Notes: a model not told the origin generated them from the letters alone. A DNA stretch of 52,431 bases from an uncultured Opitutia bacterium (GCA_903850885.1 CAINMU010000065.1:1-52431), one strand, 5' to 3'; shown: positions 34,454-42,909, counted from the first letter of the stretch. A program made the numbers and translations.

Positions 34454-35221
34454 ATGGCAAAACGCTGGGTCATCAAACTGGGTTCAGGCCTCCTTACCCG
34501 CAAAGACGGCAAGGTTGATCGCGTCCAAATCGGCCGCATCGCCGACCAGGTCGCGAAGTTGATGAAAAAAGATATCCAAGTGGTCATCGTGACCTCGGGG
34601 GCCGTCGCCGCTGGCATGACTGCCATGGGCCTCGAAAAACGCCCCAAGGAAGCCCGCGAACTTCAGGCCTGCGCCACCGTCGGCCAACCCGAATTGATGT
34701 CGGAGTATGGTAAGCATTTCCGCCGGCATAAACTTCTGGGTGCCCAGATGCTCCTGACCTACTGGGACCTCGACAGCCGAGCCTGCACGCGCAACGCCCG
34801 GGCGACCTTAGACCTGCTTCTCACCCGCAAACGTTTCGTGCCCATCATCAACGAGAATGATGCGATCGCGGATGAGGAAATCAAAGTGGGCGACAACGAC
34901 CGACTCTCCGCGCACGTCGCCGCCCTCGTGGGAGCCGACTTGCTCGTCATTCTTTCCGGTATTGATGGCTTGATGACCAAATCTGACGGCACCGGCACGT
35001 TAATTCCTTCTGTCCGCAAGATCGACGACTCCGTCCGCGCCCTCGCCGGCGGCGCAGGTTCCGAACGTAATGTCGGCGGGATGGTGACGAAGTTGCAGGC
35101 CGCGGAAATCGCCGCCGAAGGCAAAGTCGACACGGTCATCGCCAGTGGCCGCCGCCCTGACATTTTACTCGAGCTCGCCGCTGGTAAGAAAATCGGCACC
35201 CGCTTCTCGCTTCGAAAATGA
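34454..35221 (+). CDS. proB: Glutamate 5-kinase (short form, no PUA domain)
   Basis: ProB phosphorylates glutamate in the first step of proline synthesis. The amino-acid-kinase domain is complete: KLGSGLLTRKDGK, VTSGAVAAGM, INENDAIADEE, VGDNDRLSAHVA and GGMVTKLQAAEIA. At 255 residues it lacks the C-terminal PUA domain of the E. coli enzyme (367 residues). In E. coli the PUA domain affects proline inhibition and Mg dependence, so control may differ here. Its stop overlaps the proA start by four bases (ATGA). Confidence 0.94.
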   Translation: MAKRWVIKLGSGLLTRKDGKVDRVQIGRIADQVAKLMKKDIQVVIVTSGAVAAGMTAMGLEKRPKEARELQACATVGQPELMSEYGKHFRRHKLLGAQMLLTYWDLDSRACTRNARATLDLLLTRKRFVPIINENDAIADEEIKVGDNDRLSAHVAALVGADLLVILSGIDGLMTKSDGTGTLIPSVRKIDDSVRALAGGAGSERNVGGMVTKLQAAEIAAEGKVDTVIASGRRPDILLELAAGKKIGTRFSLRK

Positions 35222-36477
35222 GCGATTTGCTCCAACGCGTCACGGAACTCGCCCAAGCCGCCAAAAAGGCGGCTCGCGTAGTAGCGTTGGCTTCGACCGA
35301 AACCCGCAACCGTGCGCTACAAGCCGCCGCCCAAGCCTTGCGCGTCGATGAAGCCGCCATTCTTTCCGCGAACGGTAAAGACCTCGCCGCCGCCCAAGCC
35401 AAAGGCCTTACGGCAGCGATGACCGACCGTCTGCGCCTCGATCATCAACGCCTCGAAGACATCGCCGTGGCCTGCGAAGCGGTCGCGAAGCTCCCCGACC
35501 CCGTCGGCGAAGTCACCGAGGAATGGACCCGCCCCAACGGCATCCGCATCACGCGTCGGCGCGTCCCCATCGGTCTTGTTGCGATCATCTTCGAATCCCG
35601 CCCTAACGTCACCGTCGACGCCGCGGCCCTCTGTCTTAAGTCTGGCAACGGTTGCATCCTTCGGGGCGGCAGCGAAGCCCTGCACACCAACCTGGCCCTC
35701 GCGCAATCCTTTGCCACCGGACTGCGCAACGCCGGATTACCCGCCGAAGCCGTCACGCTCCTCCCCTTCACCGATCGCGAAGCCGTGCCCGCCCTCGGAT
35801 CTCTCCGCGGCATCGTCGATATCATTATTCCACGCGGCGGGCCGGGCCTCATCGAGGCTGTCGTCAACTCCGCCAAGGTGCCCGTGATCAAACACGATGC
35901 CGGCATCTGTCACGTCTACGTGCATGCCCAAGCCGACCTGAAAATGGCGGAGGCGATTATCTTGAACGCGAAGTGCCAGCGGCCCAGCGCCTGTAACGCC
36001 TTGGAGACGCTCTTGGTCGATGCGGCCGTGGCCCCGAAGTTCCTGCCGCTCATCGCTCAAGCCCTTGCCGCCCGGCAGACGGAACTGCGTGCCTGCGAAA
36101 AAACCCGCGCTATTCTTCCCACCGCCCCAGCCGCCACCGAACAGGATTTCCGCACCGAACACCTGGGTCTGATATTGAATATAAAAATCGTCGGCGGGCT
36201 CGACGAAGCCGTCCGCCACATCGAAGCCTACGGCTCCCACCATTCGGATGCAATTGTCACGGAGGATGCGGCGACGGCCCGTGCCTTCCTGGCCCAGATC
36301 GATAGCGCCTGCGTTTATTGGAACGCCAGCACCCGTTTTACCGATGGGGCCGAATTCGGCTTCGGGGCCGAAGTGGGCATCAGCACCGACCGCCTTCACG
36401 CCCGTGGCCCTATGGGTCTTCGCGAATTAACCACCTGGAAGTTCGAAATCGTCGGCCAAGGTCAGGTCCGGGCATAA
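35218..36477 (+). CDS. proA: Glutamate-5-semialdehyde dehydrogenase
   Basis: ProA reduces glutamyl phosphate to the semialdehyde, the second step of proline synthesis, and is thought to receive the labile intermediate from ProB. The catalytic Cys is C253 in NAKCQRPSACNALETLL. Other blocks are LVAIIFESRPNVTVDAA, GGSEALHTN, IIPRGGPGLI and a C-terminal GFGAEVGISTDRLHARGPMG. The 419 residues are typical. Coupling to proB is shown by the overlapping codons. Confidence 0.96.
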   Translation: MSDLLQRVTELAQAAKKAARVVALASTETRNRALQAAAQALRVDEAAILSANGKDLAAAQAKGLTAAMTDRLRLDHQRLEDIAVACEAVAKLPDPVGEVTEEWTRPNGIRITRRRVPIGLVAIIFESRPNVTVDAAALCLKSGNGCILRGGSEALHTNLALAQSFATGLRNAGLPAEAVTLLPFTDREAVPALGSLRGIVDIIIPRGGPGLIEAVVNSAKVPVIKHDAGICHVYVHAQADLKMAEAIILNAKCQRPSACNALETLLVDAAVAPKFLPLIAQALAARQTELRACEKTRAILPTAPAATEQDFRTEHLGLILNIKIVGGLDEAVRHIEAYGSHHSDAIVTEDAATARAFLAQIDSACVYWNASTRFTDGAEFGFGAEVGISTDRLHARGPMGLRELTTWKFEIVGQGQVRA

Positions 36478-36543
36478 TTGGGTCGGTTTTCCGTTTGACA
36501 GACCCGGCCGGCGAAACCTTTCTTACCCTTCCTTTTGGCTACC

Positions 36544-36620
36544 GGGGTGGTAGCTCAGTTGGTTAGAGCGCCGCACTGTCACTGCGGAGGTCGCGAGTTC
36601 GAGTCTCGTCCATCCCGCCA
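36544..36620 (+). tRNA. tRNA-Asp (anticodon GUC)
   Basis: A complete cloverleaf folds here, with acceptor stem GGGGUGG/CCAUCCC (one G-U pair) and D arm GCUC/GAGC. The anticodon arm CCGCA/UGCGG has loop CUGUCAC and anticodon GUC, and the T arm GCGAG/CUCGU carries UUCGAGU. The discriminator is G, as expected for Asp, and the 3' CCA is encoded. Confidence 0.96.
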
Positions 36621-36634
36621 GCCAAAAGGGTGAC

Positions 36635-36662
36635 TTTTCCGACCGGTTCGCCGGTCCGGGAA
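36635..36662 (+). other. UUCG-capped hairpin after tRNA-Asp
   Basis: GACCGG-TTCG-CCGGTC (36641-36656) forms a very stable tetraloop hairpin, extended by an outer TTCC/GGAA pairing with a bulge. There is no T-run, so it is more likely a processing or RNA-stabilising element of the tRNA precursor than a classic terminator. Confidence 0.5.
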
Positions 36663-36765
36663 GGCTTGCCCGCGGTTGTAGCGACCCCGGCACCGCAGGT
36701 TCACAAGGCTGTGTATCCTTTTTGCTTCCCCCGCCCCCCCGAGTGGACAGAAATCAAGCACACTT

Positions 36766-37965
36766 ATGAGCAAGAAAGTCCTGATTATCGGAGCCGGCGG
36801 CGTCGGTAACGTCGTCGCCCACAAATGCGCCATGGCAACCGAGGCCTTCTCGGAAGTCATGCTGGCTTCACGCAACGAAAACAAATGCAAAGCCATCGCG
36901 GCGAACGTCAAGCTCGCCACGGGCAAGACCATCAAGACGGCCGCCGTGGATGCCGATGATGTCAAAGCGACGGTTGCCCTGATCAAGTCCTTCGGTGCCG
37001 ACCTGCTCATCAACGTCGCCCTGCCCTACCAAGACCTTCATCTGATGGACGCCTGCCTCCACGCCGGCATCCACTACGTCGATACCGCGAACTACGAACC
37101 ACCGCACTTGGCGAAGTTCGAATACTCTTGGCAATGGGCCTACCGCGAACGTTTCGAAAAGGCCGGCCTGATGGCCTTGCTGGGCTCGGGCTTCGACCCT
37201 GGCGTCACGAACGTCTTCTGCGCCTATGCCCAGAAGCACCTCTTTGATACTATCGAGACGATCGACATCATGGACGCCAACGCCGGCGACCACGGCTACA
37301 AGTTCGCCACTAATTTTAATCCAGAAATTAATATTCGCGAAATCACCCAGCGCGGACGCTTCTGGGAAAAAGGCGAATGGAAAGAAACCGATCCGCTTTC
37401 CGTCAAATGGGTCTACGACTACCCGGTCGTCGGCCCCAAGGACAGCTACCTGCTTTACCACGAAGAACTCGAGTCCTTAGCCGTTAACATCAAAGGCCTG
37501 AAGCGCATCCGCTTCTTCATGACCTTCTCGGAAAACTACCTCACCCATCTGCGCGTTCTCGAAAACGTCGGTATGACCCGCATCGATCCAATCGAATTCC
37601 AAGGCCACCAAATCGTGCCTATCCAATTCCTCAAGGCGCTGCTGCCCGATCCGGCCTCCCTCGGCCCCCGCACCAAAGGCAAGACCTGCATCGGTTGCGA
37701 AATCACCGGCGTCAAAGACGGCAAGCCTCGTAAGGTTTTCATCTACAACGTCTGCGATCACCAGGAGTGCTTCGCCGAGGTCAAATCCCAAGCTATCAGC
37801 TACACGACTGGCGTACCTGCGGCGATCGGTGGCGCCATGCTGGCCACGGGCAAGTGGCTCAAGCCAGGCGTCTGGAACATGGAAGAGTGCGATCCTGATC
37901 CGTTCATGGACGAGCTCAATAAGCGCGGCCTTCCTTGGCACGTCAAGGAACTGCCCGTCGCCTAA
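36766..37965 (+). CDS. Carboxynorspermidine synthase (saccharopine dehydrogenase-like)
   Basis: This 399-residue enzyme has an N-terminal NAD(P)-binding Rossmann fold (LIIGAGGVGNVVAHKCA) followed by LINVALPYQDLHLMDAC and ALLGSGFDPGVTNVF, as in saccharopine-dehydrogenase-like carboxynorspermidine or carboxyspermidine dehydrogenases. These join aspartate semialdehyde reductively to diaminopropane or putrescine. The next gene is the matching decarboxylase, which strongly supports the assignment over a lysine-pathway enzyme. The product could be norspermidine, spermidine or homospermidine, depending on the diamine. A hairpin terminator separates the two genes. Confidence 0.88.
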   Translation: MSKKVLIIGAGGVGNVVAHKCAMATEAFSEVMLASRNENKCKAIAANVKLATGKTIKTAAVDADDVKATVALIKSFGADLLINVALPYQDLHLMDACLHAGIHYVDTANYEPPHLAKFEYSWQWAYRERFEKAGLMALLGSGFDPGVTNVFCAYAQKHLFDTIETIDIMDANAGDHGYKFATNFNPEINIREITQRGRFWEKGEWKETDPLSVKWVYDYPVVGPKDSYLLYHEELESLAVNIKGLKRIRFFMTFSENYLTHLRVLENVGMTRIDPIEFQGHQIVPIQFLKALLPDPASLGPRTKGKTCIGCEITGVKDGKPRKVFIYNVCDHQECFAEVKSQAISYTTGVPAAIGGAMLATGKWLKPGVWNMEECDPDPFMDELNKRGLPWHVKELPVA

Positions 37966-37976
37966 ACGACCCTCCG

Positions 37977-38006
37977 AAAATGCCCGCCTCTCGGCGGGCT
38001 TTTCGT
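37977..38006 (+). terminator. Terminator between the two polyamine genes
   Basis: A 7-bp stem (37982-37988 with 37993-37999) with a TCTC loop, flanked by AAAA and TTTT, lies between the synthase and decarboxylase genes. It should reduce or regulate transcription of the decarboxylase from the upstream promoter. Confidence 0.75.
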
Positions 38007-38040
38007 TTGCACCCCTCGCCCCTACTTCCAATTTAAAAAC

Positions 38041-39216
38041 GTGTCCGACGCTCTCACTGACGCTTTTCAAAAGGTTGACCTGACCAAGGTCCCCAGCCCC
38101 TGCCACGTTCTGCACCGCGGCCTGCTCGAACAGAATCTGCAGATTCTCCGCTCGGTGATGGATCGGACGGGCGTGAAGATTATTTTGGCCCTCAAGGGCT
38201 TCGCCCAGTTCAGCGAAGCACCGATGATCCGGAAGTACCTCGTTGGCACCACGGCCAGCGGTATCAACGAAGCCCTCCTCGGTCGCGAAGAATTCAACGG
38301 CGAAGTCCACGCTTACTCGCCCGCCTTCAAGGACGAAGAATTCGATCACCTGCTCCGCGTCGCTGATCACATTTCCTTCAATTCGCCAGGACAATGGAAG
38401 CGACTCCGCGCCAGAGCCCAAGCTTCCGGACGCAAGGTTTCGTTCGGGCTGCGCGTCAACCCCGAGCACGCCGAAGTCGAAGTCGAACTTTATAACCCCT
38501 GCGCCAGCGGCTCGCGCCTGGGCACCTTACGCTCCGAAATAAAATCCGCCGCCGACCTCGACGGTCTGGAAGGTCTCCACTTCCACACGATGTGTCAGCA
38601 AGGGTCCGACGTCCTCGAGCGCACCATCGCCGCCTTTGAAAATAAGTTCGGCGAATTCATTCCCCAGATGAAATGGGTCAACTTCGGCGGCGGGCATCAT
38701 ATCACGAGCGAGGGCTACGACATCGAGCGTCTCGTCCGTGTGCTCACCGCCTTCCGCCAGCGCTGGGGCGATCACCTGCAGATTTACATGGAGCCCGGCG
38801 AAGCCATCGGCATCGGCACTGGCGTCTTGGTCGGCACGGTCCTCGACCTGGTCCATAACGGCATCGACATCGCGATCATCGACATCTCAGCGACCAACCA
38901 CATGCCGGACACCTTGGAGATGCCTTACCGAGCGGACATCATCGGTGCCGACCTGCCGGGCAAACTCCCGTACACCTATCGTCTGGGCAGCGTCACCTGC
39001 CTGGCCGGCGACGTCATCGGCGATTACTCTTTCGCCCAACCCTTGCAAATTGGGCAAAGGCTGGTGTTTTTGGACATGTCGCATTATACATTTGTTAAAA
39101 ATACGACCTTCAACGGCGTTCCCCTCCCGGCCATCGCCAGCTTCGATCCGGCCACGGGGCAGACGCAGGTCATCAAGCGATTTGGTTATGCTGACTACAA
39201 GAACCGCCTGTCCTGA
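38041..39216 (+). CDS. nspC: Carboxynorspermidine/carboxyspermidine decarboxylase
   Basis: NspC is a PLP enzyme of the alanine-racemase-fold decarboxylase group that removes the carboxyl from carboxy(nor)spermidine. Seen are the PLP lysine K52 in IILALKGFAQ, GLRVNPEHAEVE, LEGLHFHTMCQQ, VNFGGGHHIT and a C-terminal TCLAGDVIGDYSF segment. At 391 residues it matches NspC rather than the longer LysA or SpeA enzymes. The start is GTG. Another in-frame start that keeps the SPCHVLHRGLLE block was not found. It acts with the upstream synthase to make triamines, which in some bacteria also affect biofilm formation. Confidence 0.92.
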   Translation: MSDALTDAFQKVDLTKVPSPCHVLHRGLLEQNLQILRSVMDRTGVKIILALKGFAQFSEAPMIRKYLVGTTASGINEALLGREEFNGEVHAYSPAFKDEEFDHLLRVADHISFNSPGQWKRLRARAQASGRKVSFGLRVNPEHAEVEVELYNPCASGSRLGTLRSEIKSAADLDGLEGLHFHTMCQQGSDVLERTIAAFENKFGEFIPQMKWVNFGGGHHITSEGYDIERLVRVLTAFRQRWGDHLQIYMEPGEAIGIGTGVLVGTVLDLVHNGIDIAIIDISATNHMPDTLEMPYRADIIGADLPGKLPYTYRLGSVTCLAGDVIGDYSFAQPLQIGQRLVFLDMSHYTFVKNTTFNGVPLPAIASFDPATGQTQVIKRFGYADYKNRLS

Positions 39217-39275
39217 GACCCTAGGCGCTTGACCCAAGGGTTATTTGCGCCAATGAAATTGACCAGCAAATCATC

Positions 39276-39875
39276 ATGAAACCCTTGAACGTCATTCTCA
39301 TCCTCGTTGTCGCTGCCCTTTCCGGCGTAGCGATTGTCACCTGGACCAGCGAAGGTGAAGCTAAAGAACGCGCCCTCGCCGCCCGCCGAGACGCCGACGA
39401 ACACATCCTCGCCAACGGCGCCAAAGTCGTCGCCGCCGAACGCGCCGCCTCCGAGGCCAATGCCAAAACCAAAGTCGCGCAAGCCGCCGAGGCCGCCGCT
39501 TTCGCCAAGATCGAATCTTCTTCCGCTGACGCCAAGAAAATCGTGGAAGACCTCGCCGCCTGCAAAGACGCCCTCGCCAAGGCCACGACCAAGGTCGCCG
39601 AACTTGAGAAAGCCCGCTCCGAAGCCGGCGCCCGCGTCAATGAATTGAATGCCGAGATCGCTAAACTGCGCGACGGCTCCGAAGTTCGCGACGCCTCCGC
39701 CAAGGCCACAAAAGCCGAAGCCGACCTGGAAGCCGCCTCCATCGCCCTGCGCGAAGCCAACGCCAAGGCAGCGGCCGCCACGACCAAGCTGGCCGAAGTC
39801 GAAGAAGAGAACGCCCGCCTTAAGTTGCGCAGCAAAGGCTCCGAGAACGCTTCGCCTAACTACCGCCCTCTCTGA
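39276..39875 (+). CDS. Membrane-anchored Ala/Lys/Glu coiled-coil protein
   Basis: The family was not recognised. The 199 residues begin with a single hydrophobic segment (about 5-23, ILILVVAALSGVAIV) that is a signal anchor or uncleaved signal. An unbroken coiled coil of Ala, Lys, Glu and Asp heptads follows from about 30 to 185, and the polar end is Pro-Tyr-Arg-Pro-Leu. The chain probably lies in the periplasm as a long rod. It could be a spacer or scaffold, with no catalytic features seen. It has its own terminator. Confidence 0.6.
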   Translation: MKPLNVILILVVAALSGVAIVTWTSEGEAKERALAARRDADEHILANGAKVVAAERAASEANAKTKVAQAAEAAAFAKIESSSADAKKIVEDLAACKDALAKATTKVAELEKARSEAGARVNELNAEIAKLRDGSEVRDASAKATKAEADLEAASIALREANAKAAAATTKLAEVEEENARLKLRSKGSENASPNYRPL

Positions 39876-39895
39876 GGCTCGTTTAGGAGAGCTTG

Positions 39896-39923
39896 AAAGC
39901 CCGACAGGATGTCGGGCTTTTTT
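39896..39923 (+). terminator. Terminator of the coiled-coil protein gene
   Basis: An 11-bp perfect stem (39896-39906 with 39910-39920) with a GGA loop runs into a six-T tract, a classic intrinsic terminator. Confidence 0.88.
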
Positions 39924-39984
39924 GTGCCTCGGTATCCCGCCCAAGGCTTCGGCAACGCTTTCCCTTTAGCCCAGCCCCGCCCTC

Positions 39985-40430
39985 TCACGCCAATGCCCGC
40001 TTAAGCTTAGCACGCAGAGCCAGCCACCGGCTGGGCTTAAGTTCGCACTCCCAGAGCCGGAGGATCTTCCCATGGCTCCATCTGAGATTACGCGAGTCAC
40101 GGGCTTCTCGGGACCTATTCCTCGCGCACTTCTTACTCCCAAAGGCACGGTTGCCCTTCGGCGGGGTGCCACGCCGAGGAGGCCCGTACCAGCAACAACC
40201 ATCGACTTAGATCGCGATCCGTCTGGAACGGAAAATGAAATCCGGCCGCATCCGCAAGGGCCCATCCTTGGCATCTTGTCCGCCGATCCGCTGCTGCCGT
40301 CGCCACCGGGCGTAGCCTTCGCTACGGAGGAGCATGCCCTCGTTCGTCTGTTTGCCCTTTCCGCACACCATCGCGATCAGCGCACTCCGCTGCTTCCGCG
40401 TAGTGATGTTCGGTATTTCATAAGACTCAT
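39985..40430 (-). pseudogene. Decayed very-short-patch-repair (Vsr-type) endonuclease
   Basis: This gap has no intact gene, but one minus-strand frame reads as a Vsr-family nuclease over nearly its whole length. Blocks in order are KQRSALIAMVCGKGKQTNEG, YARWRRQQRIGG, MRPDFIFRSRRIAI, a TAA stop (40207-40209), VDGCCWYGPP, KGNRAFGSKKCARNRSREAR, then ILRLWECELK and a final TGA. Intact relatives read PDFVF, then VDGCFWHGCP, then a WECEL-type end. Here the usual His of the FWHG block is Tyr. The apparent original ATG-AGT start (40430) is put out of frame by two extra bases. One stop, one shifted start and a changed active-site position mean it is inactive. No cytosine methylase gene is nearby. Confidence 0.75.
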
Positions 40431-40473
40431 TCCCCTATGGCTCGCCACGCACGTCGGCGCCCATCCTGGGACT

Positions 40474-40509
40474 ACCCCAAACGAAAGGGGCCGACTTGCG
40501 TCGGCCCCT
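40474..40509 (-). terminator. Terminator of the porin gene
   Basis: A 10-bp perfect stem (40486-40495 with 40500-40509) with a TTGC loop is followed on the minus strand by TTCGTTTGGGG. It lies 28 bases past the porin stop and would also cut off transcription into the decayed Vsr gene. Confidence 0.75.
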
Positions 40510-40537
40510 GTATGAAGCACTGACTAAATCCTAGGAT

Positions 40538-41935
40538 TTAGAAGGCAACCTGAGCTTGGAGACGGATGACGTCAACCGTGGCGCTGACCTGGCCCGCGCC
40601 GGTGGCGAGGGTAGAGGTCGAGGCCTGAGTGATGACGTCCTTGAACTCAGAGCGCTCGAAGCCGAACTGGATCTTGGCGTTGTAACCGTTCACCTTCTGG
40701 CCAAGGGCCTCGAGGTTGAAGTAGTAGTTCACGCCGAGGTAGATCGCGGTGGACTTGTCGTAGAGCAGGCCGGTGCCGGAGGGACCAGCGGCAGCGAAAC
40801 CACGCTCACCGTCGGAGATCTTCTGGCCGCGCATGTCAGTGTCGAGGTTGGTGTAGCGAGCGACGCCTTCCCAGTTGTCGTTGATCTTGTAGACAACCAT
40901 GGCGGTATAGCCGGTCGGGGTGTGGTTCTGGTCGTCGACGTTCAAGACGGCATCCTTGGAGGATGTCACCTTGGTGCTCATGTATTCACCCTGGAAGGTC
41001 CAGTTGAAGTACTTAGCCATCAGGAAGGGGTTGTAACCTTCAATGGTGGCCAGAGTATTCGCCACGGCGGTAGTGGCGGTGGCAGCGAAGTAGCGGGAAG
41101 TTCCGTAGTTTACACCGACGGCGTAGGCTTCGTTATCCGAGATCTTATTGTTCCAGACGATGTTCGCGTAGTAGGCGAGATCGTTGGTGCTCGTACCTTC
41201 GGACACGCGACCCTGAGCGGCATTCACGACGGAGGCACCGAATTCGAAGCCCTGTGGGTTGACGACGCTGTTGTAGTGGAGACCGGTGTGGTGGGCACCG
41301 AAACCGAGACGTCGACCATCGGAACGATTGGTATTGCCGTTTTCACCTTCGTTCCAATAACGATTGGTGATGCCACGCTCGACGGTGGAGAGCTTACCAG
41401 AGGAAGCCTTGAAGAGCGAGGTGGTGGTGCTTTCTTCATAACCCCAGGTCACCTTGCGGTAGCCGAGATCGAAGGTGCCGATTTCGCTGGAGTGCGAAAC
41501 CATGGCGCGGTCGAGCCAAGAGGTGGTGCTGGAGGTGGTGTTACCCGAGGTGTCGAGGACGATGTTACCCGAGATGCCATTGCCGACATCGGCGAGGATT
41601 TCGAGGTAGAGGCGGCGCATCAGGAAGCCGTTCTGAATCGGCGCAGTGGCGTTAACGCCAGTCGCGGTGGACTGAGAGTAGTTGAAGCTCTGGTATTGAG
41701 CTTGGAAGTAACCGCCGATGGTGAAGCGCTTGGTGGCGTCTTCTTTGACGAAGACTTTATTGATGCCGGAAGAGGAACGAGCCTTGGCACCGTCTTCGAT
41801 GGCCTTAGAGCGTTCTTCAGCGGTGATCACGCCTTTCTTCACGAGGAGGTCGAGCGTGGCTTTGTCTTGTGCGGAAGCAGAAACCGCGGTGAGGGCGGCA
41901 GCTGCGATGAGCATGGACTTGAGGGTATGGTTCAT
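40538..41935 (-). CDS. Phosphate-selective-type (OprO/OprP-like) porin
   Basis: This 465-residue outer-membrane protein has a clear signal peptide (MNHTLKSMLIAAAALTAVSASA, cleaved before QDK). A short helical N-terminal segment follows (LDLLVKKGVITAEERSKAI), as found in many Verrucomicrobiota and Bacteroidota porins. Barrel strands come next, including FLMRRLYLEILADVGNGISG, close to the Porin_O_P pattern, and it ends VIRLQAQVAF with a terminal Phe. The substrate may be phosphate or another anion (inference from family only). A hairpin sits in its 5' leader. Its GC-poor, Thr/Ser/Asn-rich loops suit surface exposure. Confidence 0.8.
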   Translation of the reverse strand: MNHTLKSMLIAAAALTAVSASAQDKATLDLLVKKGVITAEERSKAIEDGAKARSSSGINKVFVKEDATKRFTIGGYFQAQYQSFNYSQSTATGVNATAPIQNGFLMRRLYLEILADVGNGISGNIVLDTSGNTTSSTTSWLDRAMVSHSSEIGTFDLGYRKVTWGYEESTTTSLFKASSGKLSTVERGITNRYWNEGENGNTNRSDGRRLGFGAHHTGLHYNSVVNPQGFEFGASVVNAAQGRVSEGTSTNDLAYYANIVWNNKISDNEAYAVGVNYGTSRYFAATATTAVANTLATIEGYNPFLMAKYFNWTFQGEYMSTKVTSSKDAVLNVDDQNHTPTGYTAMVVYKINDNWEGVARYTNLDTDMRGQKISDGERGFAAAGPSGTGLLYDKSTAIYLGVNYYFNLEALGQKVNGYNAKIQFGFERSEFKDVITQASTSTLATGAGQVSATVDVIRLQAQVAF

Positions 41936-41957
41936 AGGTAGGTGTTGTTGCGGTTAT

Positions 41958-41977
41958 GCGTGAGGACTATCTCACGC
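41958..41977 (-). promoter_or_regulatory. Hairpin in the porin 5' leader
   Basis: GCGTGAG-GACTAT-CTCACGC (41958-41977) is a perfect 7-bp inverted repeat about 22 bases before the porin start. In RNA it would form a leader hairpin that could stabilise the message, and in DNA it could be an operator. Nothing else in the leader shows which. Confidence 0.4.
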
Positions 41978-42037
41978 CATTGTTACAGGATTAAGACGAA
42001 AGGGTGAACAATCTGCCACAGAGTCGTCACCCGAAGT

Positions 42038-42901
42038 CTATAAAAGCTCACTTAAACCTGCATAAATACTGGCAAATTGCGGTTTCCAAGTCACTTCGCC
42101 CCTGAATCGACTGGCATCCACGATTCGATTGGGCTGATCCCGACCCCCGCGTCGCAACCTCGGCCCACCCGGGGCCGCTTCATCAAACACTAATTCGACC
42201 CCGCCCAAACGCTGCGCGATCCATCGGGCCAACTGACTTTTCGTCACGGGATTTCCATCGCTGACATTATAAACCCGCGCGCCCGCCGGCCCTGAGACCA
42301 GCGACGCGAGGACCGACGAGGCCGCATCATCCCGGTGGAGATAATTAATAAAATGATCCACGCGGCCGCCGATGACATTTTCTCCGCGCTTAAGTTGATC
42401 GACCAAATGATGTCGCCCAGGTCCATACAACCCGCCGAATCGCAAAACCCGGACGCACTCTAACTCCGCCGCCATCACGGCTTTCTCGCCCTCTAAGATC
42501 GCATCCGCCGTCGGGGTGCCGCCGACCGCCGAATCTTCATTCACGACAAGCCCATCGTCCTGCCGATAAACGCCCGTCGAACTCGTGAAAATAAATTTTC
42601 GCGCTCCGACGCTCTTCGCCCAAGCCAGGGCACGCTTCACGCCGACATCATAAGCCAGAGCGTAAGCCTCTGGCCCGCCGCCGCCCGTGCTCGCCGCATA
42701 AACGACCGCGTCAAAAGTATCGGGCAGAAGCGACCAGTCTCCTTGCTGAATATCAAAGGCCTCCGCCGCCAATCCTTCCACTCGAAGTCGATCCCGTGAC
42801 GCAGCCGATCGCACCACGCCAAGAACTTCGTGCCCCTGGGCTTTGGCCAGGCGGGCAAACTGAGCCCCCACATAACCGCAGCCGAGGACGGCGATCTTCA
42901 T
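42038..42901 (-). CDS. NAD-dependent epimerase/dehydratase-like (extended SDR) protein
   Basis: The protein begins MKIAVLGCGYVGAQFARLA, an atypical Rossmann glycine pattern, and carries FTSSTGVYRQDDG and LRFGGLYGPGRHH, typical of YeeZ/Ycf39-like SDR proteins. No YxxxK catalytic pair is evident at the usual place, so it may bind NAD(P) without the classic epimerase chemistry. The frame extends 12 codons upstream into the end of lpxB. The ATG at 42901, eight bases after the lpxB stop, is preferred (287 residues). It follows lpxB and a Gfo/Idh gene in one operon. The substrate is unknown. Confidence 0.72.
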   Translation of the reverse strand: MKIAVLGCGYVGAQFARLAKAQGHEVLGVVRSAASRDRLRVEGLAAEAFDIQQGDWSLLPDTFDAVVYAASTGGGGPEAYALAYDVGVKRALAWAKSVGARKFIFTSSTGVYRQDDGLVVNEDSAVGGTPTADAILEGEKAVMAAELECVRVLRFGGLYGPGRHHLVDQLKRGENVIGGRVDHFINYLHRDDAASSVLASLVSGPAGARVYNVSDGNPVTKSQLARWIAQRLGGVELVFDEAAPGGPRLRRGGRDQPNRIVDASRFRGEVTWKPQFASIYAGLSELL

Positions 42902-42909
42902 CGGCTGGT

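Noticed and set aside
37477..38469. A 330-codon frame antisense to the two polyamine genes
   Set aside because: It spans the intergenic terminator and both opposing genes, which have clear catalytic motifs.
39924..40537. tmRNA, RNase P RNA or another large RNA gene in the porin-side gap
   Set aside because: None of their conserved ends or cores was seen, and the space is explained by the Vsr relic.
40556..41941. A long open frame (461 codons) antisense to the porin gene
   Set aside because: It is Val/Gly/Glu-rich, mirrors the porin codons and has no domain. The porin has a signal peptide, strands, a terminal Phe and a terminator.
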